From Schumannella soli (GTDB lineage Bacteria > Actinomycetota > Actinomycetes > Actinomycetales > Microbacteriaceae), in contig NZ_VHQG01000002.1 of the NCBI RefSeq assembly GCF_006517435.1, forward strand, positions 350,732 through 414,731: 64,000 nucleotides of DNA, in the 5' to 3' direction. The position numbers and the translations under genes are program-made. Below are positions 26,468-36,360 of this stretch, in pieces (position 1 is the first letter of the stretch; each line of letters opens with the position of its first letter). The notes under the pieces are model-generated. The model saw only the letters and a list, made by a program, of their open reading frames with translations, ran no database searches and had not been told where the DNA came from.

Positions 26468-27967
26468 TCACGCCGGGGTGCGCGACGAGACTTCCGTCGC
26501 GCTCGAGTCGCGTCGCAGCACCGGCAGCAGCGCGATCAGGAGCGCCCCGCCGAGCAGCCCGGTGCACACCGCGAGCGCCGCCGTGAGGCCCTCGCGGGAT
26601 ACCGTCGCCACGCCCGCTCCCGCCGAGCCGGCGAGCAGCAGCCCACTGACCAGGGCGACGCAGAAGGTCGCCGAGAAACGCTGCGTCAGCTGCAGGAACG
26701 AGGCCGCCGAACCGTGCAGCGCCGCGGGAGCGAAGCCGAGCGTGATCGCGCGCAGCGGCGGCTCGAGCAGACCGGTCGCGATGCCGCTCACCGCCTCGGC
26801 GGCGACGACCACGACGAGCAGACCCGTCAGAGGAGCGTCGCCGCCGAGCGCCGCGAGGATGCCGAGGCTCGCGAGGATCTGCAGGCCGAGTCCCAGCGCG
26901 ACGACCACGCCGCCGATGCGGGCGTGCGCGCGGGCGCTCAGCAGCGAGGCGGCGATGCGCACGAGCGCTGCGGGCACGAGCAGCAGTGCGGTCAGCGGCG
27001 CGCCCAGCGCGGCCCCCTGCAGCAGGAACAGCGTGACGGCCGAGGAGTGCGCGAGCACCGAGCCGAACCAGAGAGCCGCGACGGCGTTGCCGCTCACGAA
27101 TCCGACCGAGCGGATGAGAGCCGGCGCGAACAGCGGCACGCGTCGGCGCCGCGCCTCCCGCGTCTCCCACAGCACGAGCGCGACGATGACCAGGATTCCG
27201 CCGGCGGCCACGGCGGGTACCCCGGAGCTGGCGACGCCCGGGTCGATCACCGGCAGCGTCGCGAGCAGCACGAGCGTGCCCAGCAGGGCGACACCCGGGA
27301 GGTCGAGCGAGAGCCGGCCGCGGGCTCGGGATCGGAGCGGGTCGTCCGAGCGCGGTGATCGCGGTGCGCGGGGCAGCCGCCGCAGCGCCACGACCAGCGT
27401 GGCGAGTGAGAACGGCGCGCTGATGCCGAGCACCGCACGCCATCCCAGCCACTCCGGCAGCAGCGTCAGCAGGCCGGCGGCCACGGCCGGGCCGAGCACG
27501 GCCGCCGTCGCTCCCGCCGCCGTGTAGGCCGCGAACGCCCGCACGCGGGCCGGTCCGTGGAAGCCGTCCTGGATGAGCCCCATCACCTGCGCGCTGATGA
27601 GCCCCGCACCCAGACCCTGCACGACCCGTCCGCCGACCGCCGCCGCGACGACGGGCGCGAGAGCGCACGCGAGCGCGCCGAGCAGGAACAGCGCCAGGCC
27701 GACGACAAGCGGACCCCGGCGCCCCAGCGCATCCCCGAGCCGCCCTGCGGGCACGAGCCCGAGCCCGAACGTCAGGGAGTACGACGCCAGGAACCACTGG
27801 ATCGCGGCCGTGTCGGCGCCGAGCTCGCGCGTCACCGCGGGCGCCGTGTAGTTCACGACGGCGGAGTCGATGAGCGTCGCGAGTCCCGCGCCGAGCGCGA
27901 TGACAAGCACCACCCGCGCCGAGGGGCAGGGCGTCACGTCGTCGGCGGCCGCGGCCGCCGCGCTCAC
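26468..27967 (-). CDS. MFS transporter, DHA2-type
   Basis: A 499-residue protein with about 14 membrane segments. Motif A reads GRLGDALGRRGPL. Arg/Ser-rich cytosolic loops occur near residues 195-210 (PRAPRSPRSDDPLRSR). It is the last gene of a leftward operon that starts at 36164, and its start overlaps the M20 hydrolase stop by four bases. This suggests it moves a substrate or product of that pathway, import or efflux, rather than acting as a drug pump, but motif evidence alone would say drug:proton antiporter-like. No own regulator adjoins it. Confidence 0.88.
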   Translation of the reverse strand: MSAAAAAADDVTPCPSARVVLVIALGAGLATLIDSAVVNYTAPAVTRELGADTAAIQWFLASYSLTFGLGLVPAGRLGDALGRRGPLVVGLALFLLGALACALAPVVAAAVGGRVVQGLGAGLISAQVMGLIQDGFHGPARVRAFAAYTAAGATAAVLGPAVAAGLLTLLPEWLGWRAVLGISAPFSLATLVVALRRLPRAPRSPRSDDPLRSRARGRLSLDLPGVALLGTLVLLATLPVIDPGVASSGVPAVAAGGILVIVALVLWETREARRRRVPLFAPALIRSVGFVSGNAVAALWFGSVLAHSSAVTLFLLQGAALGAPLTALLLVPAALVRIAASLLSARAHARIGGVVVALGLGLQILASLGILAALGGDAPLTGLLVVVVAAEAVSGIATGLLEPPLRAITLGFAPAALHGSAASFLQLTQRFSATFCVALVSGLLLAGSAGAGVATVSREGLTAALAVCTGLLGGALLIALLPVLRRDSSATEVSSRTPA

Positions 27968-29445
27968 GCGCGACTCAGCACGTCGGCGAGAACGCGCGCC
28001 CCGAAGGCGATCGACTCGACCGGCACCCGCTCGTCGGCCGCATGGAAGAGACCCAGCACATCCACGTCGGCGGGCACCCGCAGCGGCGTGAAGCCGTAGC
28101 CGCGGATTCCGAGCGCGGCCACGTGCTTGTTGTCGGTCGACGCGGGCATCAGGTACGGCACGACCGTGCCGTCCGGGTCCTCGGCGCGGATCGACTCCTG
28201 CAGCACGGTCAGCAGCGGGCTGTCGGCGGGGGAGTCGATCGGCGGGATCCAGCTGGCCTTGTCGATCTCGATTCCGGGCCCGGCGAGTCGGTCGAGCTCG
28301 GCGAAGAAGGCCTCCTCGTGCCCGGGAAGGATGCGGCAGTCGATGCGGGCGGACGCCTCGCCCGGGATGACGTTGCTCTTGTAGCCGGCCTGCAGGATCG
28401 TCGGCGACGCCGTGTGCCGCAGCGAGGGCGCGACGACCGTGCCGAGCAGTCCGAGCCCGGCGAGCCGGGCCTCGAGCGCGTCGTCGTCGAGCGCCGTCAG
28501 ATCCTCGCCGAGCGCCGCGCCGACCGTGGCGAGCAGCGCCTCGACCGAGGGCGTGCGCACCACGGGGAAGCGGTGGTCGGCGATGCGCGCGACCGCCCGG
28601 GCGAGCCGAGTCACGGCGTTGTCGGCGCTCGGTCGCGAGCCGTGCCCGGCCGGGCCGCGAGCGGTCAGCACGATCGAGCTGACGCCCTTCTCCGCGGTCG
28701 AGACGAGGTAGGCCCGGTGAGCGCCGGGGGTTCCCGCGCTGCCGTCCTGGTCCGATGGTGGCGCGAGCGGCAGCGAGAAGCCGCCGACCTCGCCCAGAGC
28801 CTCAGTCGCGCCCGCCAGCCATTCGGGATGCTCGGCCACGACCCAGCGCGCGCCCCAGACGCCGCCGGCCTCCTCATCGGCGAAGAACGCGAGCACGAGC
28901 TCGCGCCGCGGCTGCACGCCCTCGCGGGCGAAGGCGCGCACGACGGCGACGACGGTGCCCACGAAACCCTTCATGTCGACGACGCCGCGCCCGTAGAGCA
29001 GCCCGTCGGCGATCTCGGCGGCGAAGGGCGGATGCGTCCAATCGTCGGCGTCGGCCGGCACGACATCCAGGTGCCCGTGCACGAGCAGGGCCGGCGCCTC
29101 GGGGTCGGCGCCCGGGATGCGCGCGACGAGGTTGCCGCGCCCGGGCCGGGACTCGGCGAACTCGCTCGCGATGCCGACCTCGGTCAGCAGCTCGCGGATC
29201 AGCAGCGCCGCCCGGGTCTCCCCGTCGCCGATGCCGGGTTCGCCCGTGTTGCTCGAGTCGATGCGCACGAGCTGCCGGGCGATGTCGAGCGCCTCGCGTT
29301 CGAGCAGTGCGACCGCGGCCTCCGACAGTCCCGCCGGAGCGGTCGCCGACGACGACTCCGCGGGCGCCGACGCCGAGGGCGCTGCCGTCGAGGGCGCTGC
29401 CGTGGGCTCGGCCGGGGACGCTGCCGAGGCCGCGGTCGCCGTCAT
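27964..29445 (-). CDS. M20-family metallohydrolase (ArgE/DapE/SndA-like deacylase)
   Basis: A 493-residue zinc hydrolase. The metal ligands are all visible: H125 in LLVHGHLDVVP, bridging D157 in GRGVVDMKG, then the catalytic/ligand glutamates in FADEEAGG near 191, and a later His in the lid-proximal C-terminal half. A dimerisation (lid) domain is inserted from about 230 to 350. The first 40 residues are an Ala/Ser/Pro-rich lead and may not be needed. M20 enzymes remove acyl groups from amino acids or cut dipeptides. Beside acetyltransferase, transporter and monooxygenase genes it most resembles the N-acetyl-(S-alkyl)cysteine deacetylases of the Bacillus ytm/ytn system; that role is inference. 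Its start abuts the stop of the binding-protein gene. Confidence 0.9.
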   Translation of the reverse strand: MTATAASAASPAEPTAAPSTAAPSASAPAESSSATAPAGLSEAAVALLEREALDIARQLVRIDSSNTGEPGIGDGETRAALLIRELLTEVGIASEFAESRPGRGNLVARIPGADPEAPALLVHGHLDVVPADADDWTHPPFAAEIADGLLYGRGVVDMKGFVGTVVAVVRAFAREGVQPRRELVLAFFADEEAGGVWGARWVVAEHPEWLAGATEALGEVGGFSLPLAPPSDQDGSAGTPGAHRAYLVSTAEKGVSSIVLTARGPAGHGSRPSADNAVTRLARAVARIADHRFPVVRTPSVEALLATVGAALGEDLTALDDDALEARLAGLGLLGTVVAPSLRHTASPTILQAGYKSNVIPGEASARIDCRILPGHEEAFFAELDRLAGPGIEIDKASWIPPIDSPADSPLLTVLQESIRAEDPDGTVVPYLMPASTDNKHVAALGIRGYGFTPLRVPADVDVLGLFHAADERVPVESIAFGARVLADVLSRA

Positions 29446-31106
29446 CTACTCGCCGTCCTTCCAGGCCGCCGTGAGCAGATCCAGTCGCGAATCCGCGCCG
29501 AAGCTCACATCGTGCACGCTCTGCTGCGTGCCGAGGATGCTCGTCAGCTCGTGGATCGGCACGTGGTAGTACTGCGTCGCGAGCCGGTCCTGCACCTCTC
29601 CGAGGATCTTGTCACGCGCATCCGCGTCGCCGGTGGCCAGCTGCTGCTGCAGCAGCGTCTCAAGTTCGGGGTCGTCGATGCGGTAGTAGTTCGTACCGGC
29701 GCTGGAGAATGCGGTGCGCAGGATGTCGCCGTCGGCACGCGACTGGTTGCCCCAGGCGATGTCGAAGTCGCCCGACTGCTGCTTCGCGAGGAAGTCGGGC
29801 ACCACGGCGCCGCCGTCGAGGGTGAGCTTGATGCCGACCTTCTTGAGCTGCTGCTGGATGAGCTCGAGCGAGGTCTGGTTGGGGCCGAAGTTCGAGATCC
29901 AGATGAGGGTGAGCTCGAGCGGCTCGCCGTCCTTCTCGCGCACGCCGTCGGAGCCGAGCTTCCAACCGGCCTCGTCGAGCAGCTTCGCGGCCTTCTTCGC
30001 GTCGTGACCGAAGTGCGCGCTCTCGTCCTTGTAGCCGGGGGTCGTCTTCGCGAGCGAGCTGGTGCCGACCGCGAAGAGGTCGTTGAGGGCGGTGTCGCGC
30101 ACCTCGTCGTGATCGACGGCGCGGGCGATGGCCTCGCGCACGCGCACGTCGCCGAGCTTGGTGCTCTTCTCGTTGAAGCCGAGGCCGAAAGCGACGCCGG
30201 GGTTGGCGCGGGAGACGACCGGCAGGTCGGACGACTTCAGGGTCTGCACGTCGTTCGGCTGCACGCCGCCGATGACATCTGATCGGAGCTGAGGCTGCCG
30301 GTGCGCACGCTCGCCTCGGGTACGACCTGGAAGGTGACGCTGTCGAGGTGCGCGGCCTTCCCCGCGTTGAGGGAGGCCGGACCCCAGGCGTAGTCGTCGC
30401 GCTTCTCGAGTACCGTCTCGACATCCTTCGTGTACTTCTTCAGCACGAAGGGACCGCTGCCGTAGACGCCGTCGCCGGTGGCCCGGTCGGCGTAGGGGAT
30501 CTTCAGCCCCGCGGCGGAGACGATGCCGAGGCCGACCTGCGAGGTCGAACTCGGGAAGGCGGCGTTCGGCTTCGAGAACGTCACGACAGCGGTGTGCTCG
30601 TCGGGGGTCTCGGTGCCGCTGTAGCCCAGGAAGGCGCTGACCACGGTGCTCTTGGCCCCGGCGGCGACGATGTCGTCGAAGGTGCCCTTGACCTCGGCCG
30701 AGGTCAGCGCGGTGCCGTCGCTGAAGGTCACCCCGTCGCGCAGGTGGAAGGTGTACCGGGTCGCGTCGGCGTTCGCCTCCCAGCTCGAGGCGAGCCAGGG
30801 CTTCAGCGAGCCGTCCTTCGGGCTCTGGTAGAGCAGCGAGTCGAAGAGCTGACGGGTGACGTAGAGGGTGTCGTTGCCCGATCCGGTGCCGGAGGGGTTG
30901 AGCGAGATCGGGTCGTTCGCGATGGCGAAGCTGAGATCGCCGCCATCGACGGGCTTCGACGCGTCGCCGGCGTCGGCGCCGCTGCCCGCGCCGCCGGCGC
31001 AGGCGCTGAGCGCGAGGCTGACGGCCGCGGTGACGGCGAGGGCGCCGGCCAGACGGGGGAGTCGGAGGCGGCCGCGCGCGGGGCGCGGAGGTCGGGCTGC
31101 GGTCAT
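29446..31106 (-). pseudogene. Peptide-type ABC substrate-binding protein (family 5), frameshifted
   Basis: Two frames make one SBP family 5 lipoprotein. The N-terminal part (31106 down to about 30280) has a signal peptide and lipobox ending LSACAGG, then GGDLSFAIANDPISLNPSG. The C-terminal part continues in another frame from about 30282 with DVIGGVQPNDVQTL through to 29446. The two halves join at RTGSLSSDQ / DVIGG, where the family normally reads like S-G-Q-V-D-V-I, so one or four bases appear lost near 30276-30284. Intact, it would be about 550 residues and feed the permeases and ATPase encoded upstream. It could be a real disabling mutation or a sequencing error. Downstream genes still have their own starts. 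Confidence 0.88.
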
Positions 31107-33049
31107 CGGGATGCTCCTGGGGTGTCGGACGCCGGGATGGCGTCGGGCGGGGTGGCGTGGGAAGGGCTGGTGCCGGACGGGCCGGTGCCGGACGGGCCGG
31201 TGCCGGACCGGCTGCTGCCGTCGGCGGGGCCGGCGAATCGGGTGCCGGGAATCGCGGCGAGCAGCTCGCGTGTGTAGTCGGCCACGGGTGAGCTGAAGAC
31301 GGTGTCGACGTCGCCCTGCTCGACAAGGCGCCCGCGCTGCAGCACAGCGACCGTGTCGGCGATCTGCCGCACGACGGCGAGGTCGTGGGAGATGAACAGG
31401 TAGCTGACGCCGAGCTCGGCCTGCAGGTCGGCGAGCAGCGCGAGCACCTGCGCCTGGATCGAGACGTCGAGCGCCGAGACGGGCTCGTCGAGCACGAGGA
31501 GCTCGGGTCCGAGCGCGAGCGCGCGGGCGATCGCGACGCGTTGGCGCTGGCCGCCCGAGAGCTCGGCAGCGCGCCGGGTGAGCGCGCGGCTCGGCAGGGC
31601 GACGGCGTCGAGCAGCGCCGCCGCTCGGTCACGACGCTGGCGGCGGGTGCCGAGTCCGTGTGCCGCGAGCGGATCGGTCACGATCGTCTCGACGCTCCAT
31701 CGGGGGTTCAGCGCGGCGTAGGGGTTCTGATGCACGAGCTGCACGCGCCGGCGCAGCCGGCGCAGCTCACCTCCGCGCGCCGCGCTCACGTCGACGCCGT
31801 CGAGCAGCACCCGCCCCGCGTCCGCCGGCTCGAGCCGGAGCGCGATCCGTGCCGTCGTCGACTTGCCCGATCCGCTCTCGCCGACGATCGCGAGGGTGCC
31901 GGCGCGGGGCACCGCGAGGGTCACGTCATCGACTGCGAGCTGCTCCCCGCCGCCGAGCGACCGCGGCAGCGGAAAGGCCTTGGTGACGCCCTCGAGGCGC
32001 AGGATCTCGTCGAAGCCGGCTGCGGCATCCGCACCCGGGGCGCCCTCGTGGCGCGGCTCGCCGGGGCGTTCGCTCGCTCGTGCGCCCGTCCGCTCCACGA
32101 AGGGATCGCCGACCCCGCCCGTCGTCAACGCCGCGAGCGTCGCGACCGGCAGCCGGTGCCGTTCGAGGCCGCTGCCACGCTGCGCGGCGATGCTCGGTGC
32201 GGCGGCGATGAGGCGGCGGGTGTACTCGTGGCGCGGGGAGCCGAGGATCTGCGCGGGGGAGCCCTCTTCGACGACGCGCCCCTCCGAGAGTACGAGGATG
32301 CGGTCGGCCCGGTCCGCCGCGACGCCCAGATCGTGCGTGATCAGCAGCAGGGCGGTGCCCGCGGCGCGCAGCCGGTCCAGCTGGTCGAGGATCTGGCGCT
32401 GCACCGTGACGTCGAGGGCGCTGGTGGGCTCGTCGGCGACGATGAGCGGCGGCTCGGCGGCGATCGCGATCGCGATGAGCACGCGCTGACGCATGCCGCC
32501 GGAGAGCTCGTGCGGGTAGCGCGTCGCCTGCAGTTCGGGGTCGGGAAGCCCGGCGCGGCCGAGCGACTCGACGGCGCGAGCGGGCGCGCTGCGGCGGTCG
32601 GCGAGGCCGTGGATGAGCAGGGTCTCGGCGACCTGCGCGCCGATCCGCTTCACCGGGTCGAGCGACACGGTCGGATCCTGCGGCACGAAGCCGATGCCGA
32701 CGCCGCGCAGCTGCCGCAGCCGGCGGCGCGAGGCGGTCGCGAGGTCCTCGCCGCGGAATCGCAGGGAGCCGGCGGCGATGCGAGCGCCGGGCGCGAGCAG
32801 CTGCACGATCGCCTGCGCCGTGGTCGACTTGCCCGATCCGCTCTCGCCGACGACCGCGAGGGTCTCGCCGGGGGCGATGCTCAGCGACACCTCGCGCACG
32901 GCCTCGATCACGCCGCCGTCGCGACCGCGGTAGTGCACGGCGAGACGATCGACCTCGAGCAGGGGCGCGGAGGCGGTGTCTGCGACGTCGGCGCTCGCTT
33001 CTGAGCCGGTCGAGATGCCGGCGAGGTCCTGCTGCGTGGTGGCGCTCAT
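31103..33049 (-). CDS. Peptide-type ABC transporter, fused dual ATP-binding protein (DppD-DppF)
   Basis: A 648-residue protein with two complete ATPase domains, equal to OppD plus OppF joined. Both have Walker A GESGSGKST (about 67-75 and near 400), signatures LSGGMRQR and LSGGQRQR, and Walker B segments LIVADEPTSALD and LLVLDEPVSALD. Fused versions are common in actinobacteria. ATG 33049 is chosen because it overlaps the permease stop by four bases; the frame is open to 33193 inside the permease gene. The C-terminus is a repeated Ser/Gly/Thr/Pro tail encoded by tandem 15-bp repeats (31171-31211). It powers import through the two permeases encoded upstream. Confidence 0.93.
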   Translation of the reverse strand: MSATTQQDLAGISTGSEASADVADTASAPLLEVDRLAVHYRGRDGGVIEAVREVSLSIAPGETLAVVGESGSGKSTTAQAIVQLLAPGARIAAGSLRFRGEDLATASRRRLRQLRGVGIGFVPQDPTVSLDPVKRIGAQVAETLLIHGLADRRSAPARAVESLGRAGLPDPELQATRYPHELSGGMRQRVLIAIAIAAEPPLIVADEPTSALDVTVQRQILDQLDRLRAAGTALLLITHDLGVAADRADRILVLSEGRVVEEGSPAQILGSPRHEYTRRLIAAAPSIAAQRGSGLERHRLPVATLAALTTGGVGDPFVERTGARASERPGEPRHEGAPGADAAAGFDEILRLEGVTKAFPLPRSLGGGEQLAVDDVTLAVPRAGTLAIVGESGSGKSTTARIALRLEPADAGRVLLDGVDVSAARGGELRRLRRRVQLVHQNPYAALNPRWSVETIVTDPLAAHGLGTRRQRRDRAAALLDAVALPSRALTRRAAELSGGQRQRVAIARALALGPELLVLDEPVSALDVSIQAQVLALLADLQAELGVSYLFISHDLAVVRQIADTVAVLQRGRLVEQGDVDTVFSSPVADYTRELLAAIPGTRFAGPADGSSRSGTGPSGTGPSGTSPSHATPPDAIPASDTPGASR

Positions 33050-33993
33050 CGCGTCCTCCGTCCTTCGGCGTCGACCGCGCGGGCGAGCCGGTTCGCCGCC
33101 AGCACGGTCAGCGCGATCACGAGCCCCGGCAGCGTCGTCAGCCACCAGGCCCCCTGCAGGTAGTCGCGCCCGGTCGATACGAGCGAGCCCCACTCCGGCG
33201 TCGGCGGCACGGCGCCGTAGCCGAGGAAGCTCAGTGACGAGATCGCCAGCACGGCCGTGCCGAGCTCGAGCGTCGCGAGCGCGATGACCGGCCCGGTCGA
33301 GTTCGGCAGCACGTGGCGCAGCAGCACCCGCAGCGGGTGGTTGCCGGCGACGACAGCCGCCTCGACGTAGGTCGAGGTGCGCACCTTCACGACCTCGGCG
33401 CGCAGCACGCGGGCGATGCCGGCGGCGCTCGCCAGCCCGACCGCGATGGCGACGTTAGTGGTGCCGAAGCCGAGTGCGGTGATGAGCGCGAGCGACAGCA
33501 GCAGGCTCGGGATCGCGAGCAGCACATCCGTCACCCGCATGACGACGTCGTCGACCCACCGGCCGACGTAGCCGGCTAGGACTCCGAGCACGGCGCCCGA
33601 CGCCAGGCCGATGCCGATCGCGAGCACCGCCGAGCGGAGGGTGAGCCTGGTGCCGTGCACGACCCGGGTGAACAGGTCGCGGCCGAGCTGGTCGGTGCCG
33701 AAGAGGTGCGCCGCGCTCGGGCCCTGCAGCTTCTCGCGCGGGATCCCGGCGAGCCGGTCGCCGGCGGCGATGACCTGCGGCAGCACGGCCGCGACGAGCA
33801 CGAGCAGCAGCCAGACGGCGGCGAGGATCGCGTCGAGCGGCAGGGCGCGCAGCAGGCGTCGGACGCGGCCCACGGGGCCGATGGAGCCGCGGCGCGACGC
33901 CTCGGCGTCGGCGAAGCGGTCGGCGGCGGTCGTGGCGAAGGTGTCGCCGGGCGCCGCCGCCCGGGCGGAGGGGTCGAGGGTGGGCGCGCTCAC
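33046..33993 (-). CDS. Peptide-type ABC transporter permease (DppC-like)
   Basis: A 315-residue permease of the OppC/DppC type. A 35-residue cytosolic lead precedes the first membrane segment (AILAAVWLLLVLVAAVLP), followed by the conserved extracytosolic HLFGTDQLGRDLFTRVVHGT. Five further membrane segments surround the EAA-type coupling loop (VEAAVVAGNHPLRVLLRHVL). It pairs with the DppB-like permease to form the channel. Overlaps of four bases on both sides (with the DppB-like and ATPase genes) show translational coupling. Related systems import di- and oligopeptides, nickel or opines; given the neighbours, a small peptide or conjugate is likely but not shown. Confidence 0.93.
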   Translation of the reverse strand: MSAPTLDPSARAAAPGDTFATTAADRFADAEASRRGSIGPVGRVRRLLRALPLDAILAAVWLLLVLVAAVLPQVIAAGDRLAGIPREKLQGPSAAHLFGTDQLGRDLFTRVVHGTRLTLRSAVLAIGIGLASGAVLGVLAGYVGRWVDDVVMRVTDVLLAIPSLLLSLALITALGFGTTNVAIAVGLASAAGIARVLRAEVVKVRTSTYVEAAVVAGNHPLRVLLRHVLPNSTGPVIALATLELGTAVLAISSLSFLGYGAVPPTPEWGSLVSTGRDYLQGAWWLTTLPGLVIALTVLAANRLARAVDAEGRRTR

Positions 33994-35039
33994 GGGCGGA
34001 CTCCCGTCGTCTCGAGTTCAGTGTGGGAATGCGCGGCGCGGGCCGACGAGGGGGCGGATGCCGAACCCCGGGCGCCCGCGGCGGCGCGGGCCCGGTCGCG
34101 GGAGCGCTGCCCGGCGAGTCGGATGCGCGGATCGAGCAGCGGGTACAGCAGATCGACGACGAGGCTCACCACGACGAACACGAGCGCCGCGAACAGCACC
34201 ACCCCCTGCACGATCGGGATGTCCTGCGCCGTCACGGCGGTCGCGGTCAGCCGGCCGATCCCGGACCGCGAGAACACCGTCTCGGTCACGACCGTGCCCG
34301 AGAGCAGGCCGCCCACGATCACGCCCGTGTAGGTCAGCGCGGGCAGGGCGGCGTTGCGCAGCGCGTGCGCGAAGTGCACCCGGAACCGCCCGGCGCCCTT
34401 GGCCCACACCGCATCCACGTAGGGCTCGCGCAGCGTCGTCGCGAGGCTCTTCGACAGCAGCTGCGCGATCGCGGCCCCGCTCGGCAGGGCGAGCGCGATC
34501 GACGGCAGGATCGCGGCCGTCCAGGTCTTGTCGCCGAGCGCCGGCAGCCAGCGCAGCTGGAACGAGAACCACTGGATGAGCAGCAGCCCGAACCAGAAGC
34601 CGGGCACCGCGACGCCGACCGGCGGCAGCGCCAGCAGCACCCGCGCGAGCACCCGGCTGCGGGTGAGCGTCGCCGCGATCGCGACGCCGGTGCCGCCGAG
34701 GACCGCGAGCACGATGCCGAGCGCGGTGATCTGCAGCGTCGACGGCAGCGCCGCGGCGAGGAGGTCGGCGACGGGGCGCCCCGACCCGATCGAGCGACCG
34801 AGGTCGCCGCGCAGCACCTGGCCGATGCCGTCGACGTACTGCAGCCAGAGCGGCCGGTCGAGGCCGAGCTCGTGCCGCAGCGCATCGAGCTGGGCGTCGC
34901 TGAGATCGGTCGCGTCGGATCCGGCGAGGATGCGCACCGGGTCGCCCGGCAGCGCCCACAGAATCAGGAAGGTCGCCGTGTAGGCGGCCCAGAGCACCCC
35001 GACCGCCTGCAGCAGCCGGCGCAGCAGATAGCGCGTCAC
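33990..35039 (-). CDS. Peptide-type ABC transporter permease (DppB-like)
   Basis: A 349-residue permease of the OppB/DppB type. It starts with MTRYLLRRLLQAVGVLW, the usual N-terminal helix, then shows LWALPGDPVRIL, the YVDGIGQVLRGDLGRSI segment before the permease core, and the coupling loop YVDAVWAKGAGRFRVHFAHA. Six membrane segments are visible. The C-terminal 50 residues after YPLLDPRIR are a basic, Ala/Ser-rich extension longer than usual. It heads the transporter set and overlaps the DppC-like gene by four bases. A 21-base gap separates it from the upstream monooxygenase gene. Confidence 0.93.
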   Translation of the reverse strand: MTRYLLRRLLQAVGVLWAAYTATFLILWALPGDPVRILAGSDATDLSDAQLDALRHELGLDRPLWLQYVDGIGQVLRGDLGRSIGSGRPVADLLAAALPSTLQITALGIVLAVLGGTGVAIAATLTRSRVLARVLLALPPVGVAVPGFWFGLLLIQWFSFQLRWLPALGDKTWTAAILPSIALALPSGAAIAQLLSKSLATTLREPYVDAVWAKGAGRFRVHFAHALRNAALPALTYTGVIVGGLLSGTVVTETVFSRSGIGRLTATAVTAQDIPIVQGVVLFAALVFVVVSLVVDLLYPLLDPRIRLAGQRSRDRARAAAGARGSASAPSSARAAHSHTELETTGVRP

Positions 35040-35060
35040 GGTCGTCCCCGCCGCGTCGGG

Positions 35061-36164
35061 TCAGTTCGCCGCGACGACGCGGGCGTCGAACGAGGGGTCG
35101 GCGGCGGCGACGCGCGAGTTCCAGCCGAGCCGCGGCGCGACCAGCCCGACGACGTCGGCGAGGATCTGCTCGTAGTCGTCCTGCGAGAACTCGTAGGGCA
35201 GTTCGAGCCGCAGCTCGTCGACCTGGGCGAGCAGCGGATCGGCGAGCAGCCGGGCCACGATCTCCTCGGCCGAGCCGACGAGGTCGGGCGCGAAGAGCGT
35301 GTTCTTCGGTCCGTGTCCGCGACCCAACCGCGGCAGGCGGGCGCGCGCGTAGTCGCGGTAGCGCTCGCGCGCCGCACGATCGGCGCCGTCGATCGGCACG
35401 ATCACCCGGCCCAGCGCGACCCGGCGTGATGCGGCCGTCGGCGCATCCACGACGCCCTCCTCCGCCGCGGCGGCGAGCGTCGTGCGGTAGCGGGCGAGCA
35501 GCGCAGTCTGGGCCGAGATGAAGTCGTCGGTGCCCTCGCCGCTGATGACGTTGCCGATGAGGATGCTGCGCCCCGCGCGGGCCGCCCACTCGATCGACGC
35601 GAGCGACCCGCCGCCGTACCAGACGCGGTCGGCGAGGCCGGGGCTGAAGGGCTGCACGCGCGGCCGCTGCACGTTGCCGGGGGAGTGGATCACGGTATCG
35701 GCGTCGCCGAAGAAGGCGCCGGAGAGGTGGTGGATGAGCCGCTCGGCCCGCCCGTGCGAGAAGTCCCAGCTGCGCCAGTCGCCCTCGAAGACCTCGTCGC
35801 CGATCAGCTCGGCGTGCGGCGGGAGACCCGCGCTCACCCCGATCTGGAGGCGACCGCCCGAGAGCACGTCGGCGACCGCGAGATCCTCGGCGAGCCGGAA
35901 CGGCGTCTCGTAGCCGAGCGGGATCACGGCGGTGCCGAGCTGGATGCGGCGGGTGCGCTGCCCTGCGGCGGCCAGGAAGACGGCCGCGCTCGAGACCCCG
36001 TGCTCGAGATGACGCTGCCGGATCCAGGCGCCGTCGAGTCCGAGGCTCTCGCCGAACTCGAACAGGCGCAGCGTCGCCTCGAGTCCCTCACGCGGCCGGT
36101 CGTCGTCGAAGTTGCCGGGGGTGAGGAAGTGCAGGGCCTGGAGGGAGGGCCGGTCGGAGGTCAT
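35061..36164 (-). CDS. LLM-class flavin-dependent oxidoreductase
   Basis: A 367-residue luciferase-like protein and first gene of the leftward operon. The barrel start QALHFLTPGNFDDDRP, then IRQRHLEHGVSSAAVFLAAA, the QLGTAVIPLGYETPFRLAED segment and the flavin-phosphate region LSGGRLQIGVSAG are standard for the family, placing it with the bacterial luciferase-like group. It requires reduced FMN from a separate reductase; no dedicated reductase gene is visible in the cluster. It shares a 196-base divergent control region with another LLM gene at 36361. Being co-transcribed with a peptide-type importer and an M20 deacylase, it probably oxidises an imported substrate. Confidence 0.9.
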   Translation of the reverse strand: MTSDRPSLQALHFLTPGNFDDDRPREGLEATLRLFEFGESLGLDGAWIRQRHLEHGVSSAAVFLAAAGQRTRRIQLGTAVIPLGYETPFRLAEDLAVADVLSGGRLQIGVSAGLPPHAELIGDEVFEGDWRSWDFSHGRAERLIHHLSGAFFGDADTVIHSPGNVQRPRVQPFSPGLADRVWYGGGSLASIEWAARAGRSILIGNVISGEGTDDFISAQTALLARYRTTLAAAAEEGVVDAPTAASRRVALGRVIVPIDGADRAARERYRDYARARLPRLGRGHGPKNTLFAPDLVGSAEEIVARLLADPLLAQVDELRLELPYEFSQDDYEQILADVVGLVAPRLGWNSRVAAADPSFDARVVAAN

Positions 36165-36213
36165 GGCGGCACGGTAGTTGCGCGCCGTGCCGCACCCCAG
36201 AACGGGTGACCGT

Positions 36214-36233
36214 GTTCGACGCCGTTCGACGCC
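36214..36233. repeat. Tandem 10-bp repeat in divergent control region
   Basis: GTTCGACGCC occurs twice head to tail between the divergent monooxygenase genes, next to GCGTGACGTCG. Two helical turns in total, it may be a regulator site for both operons. The whole 196-base gap (36165-36360) has no other gene. Confidence 0.5.
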
Positions 36234-36360
36234 GCGTGACGTCGTGCGTCGTCATCTGACGCTCTCTGACCGACTGTTACGCCGACCGGTTGGCGCGCCG
36301 CGACGACGGGGACAGGGTGAGAGGCCCGACCGCCGTTTCACGAGAGCACGAGGAGCGCAC

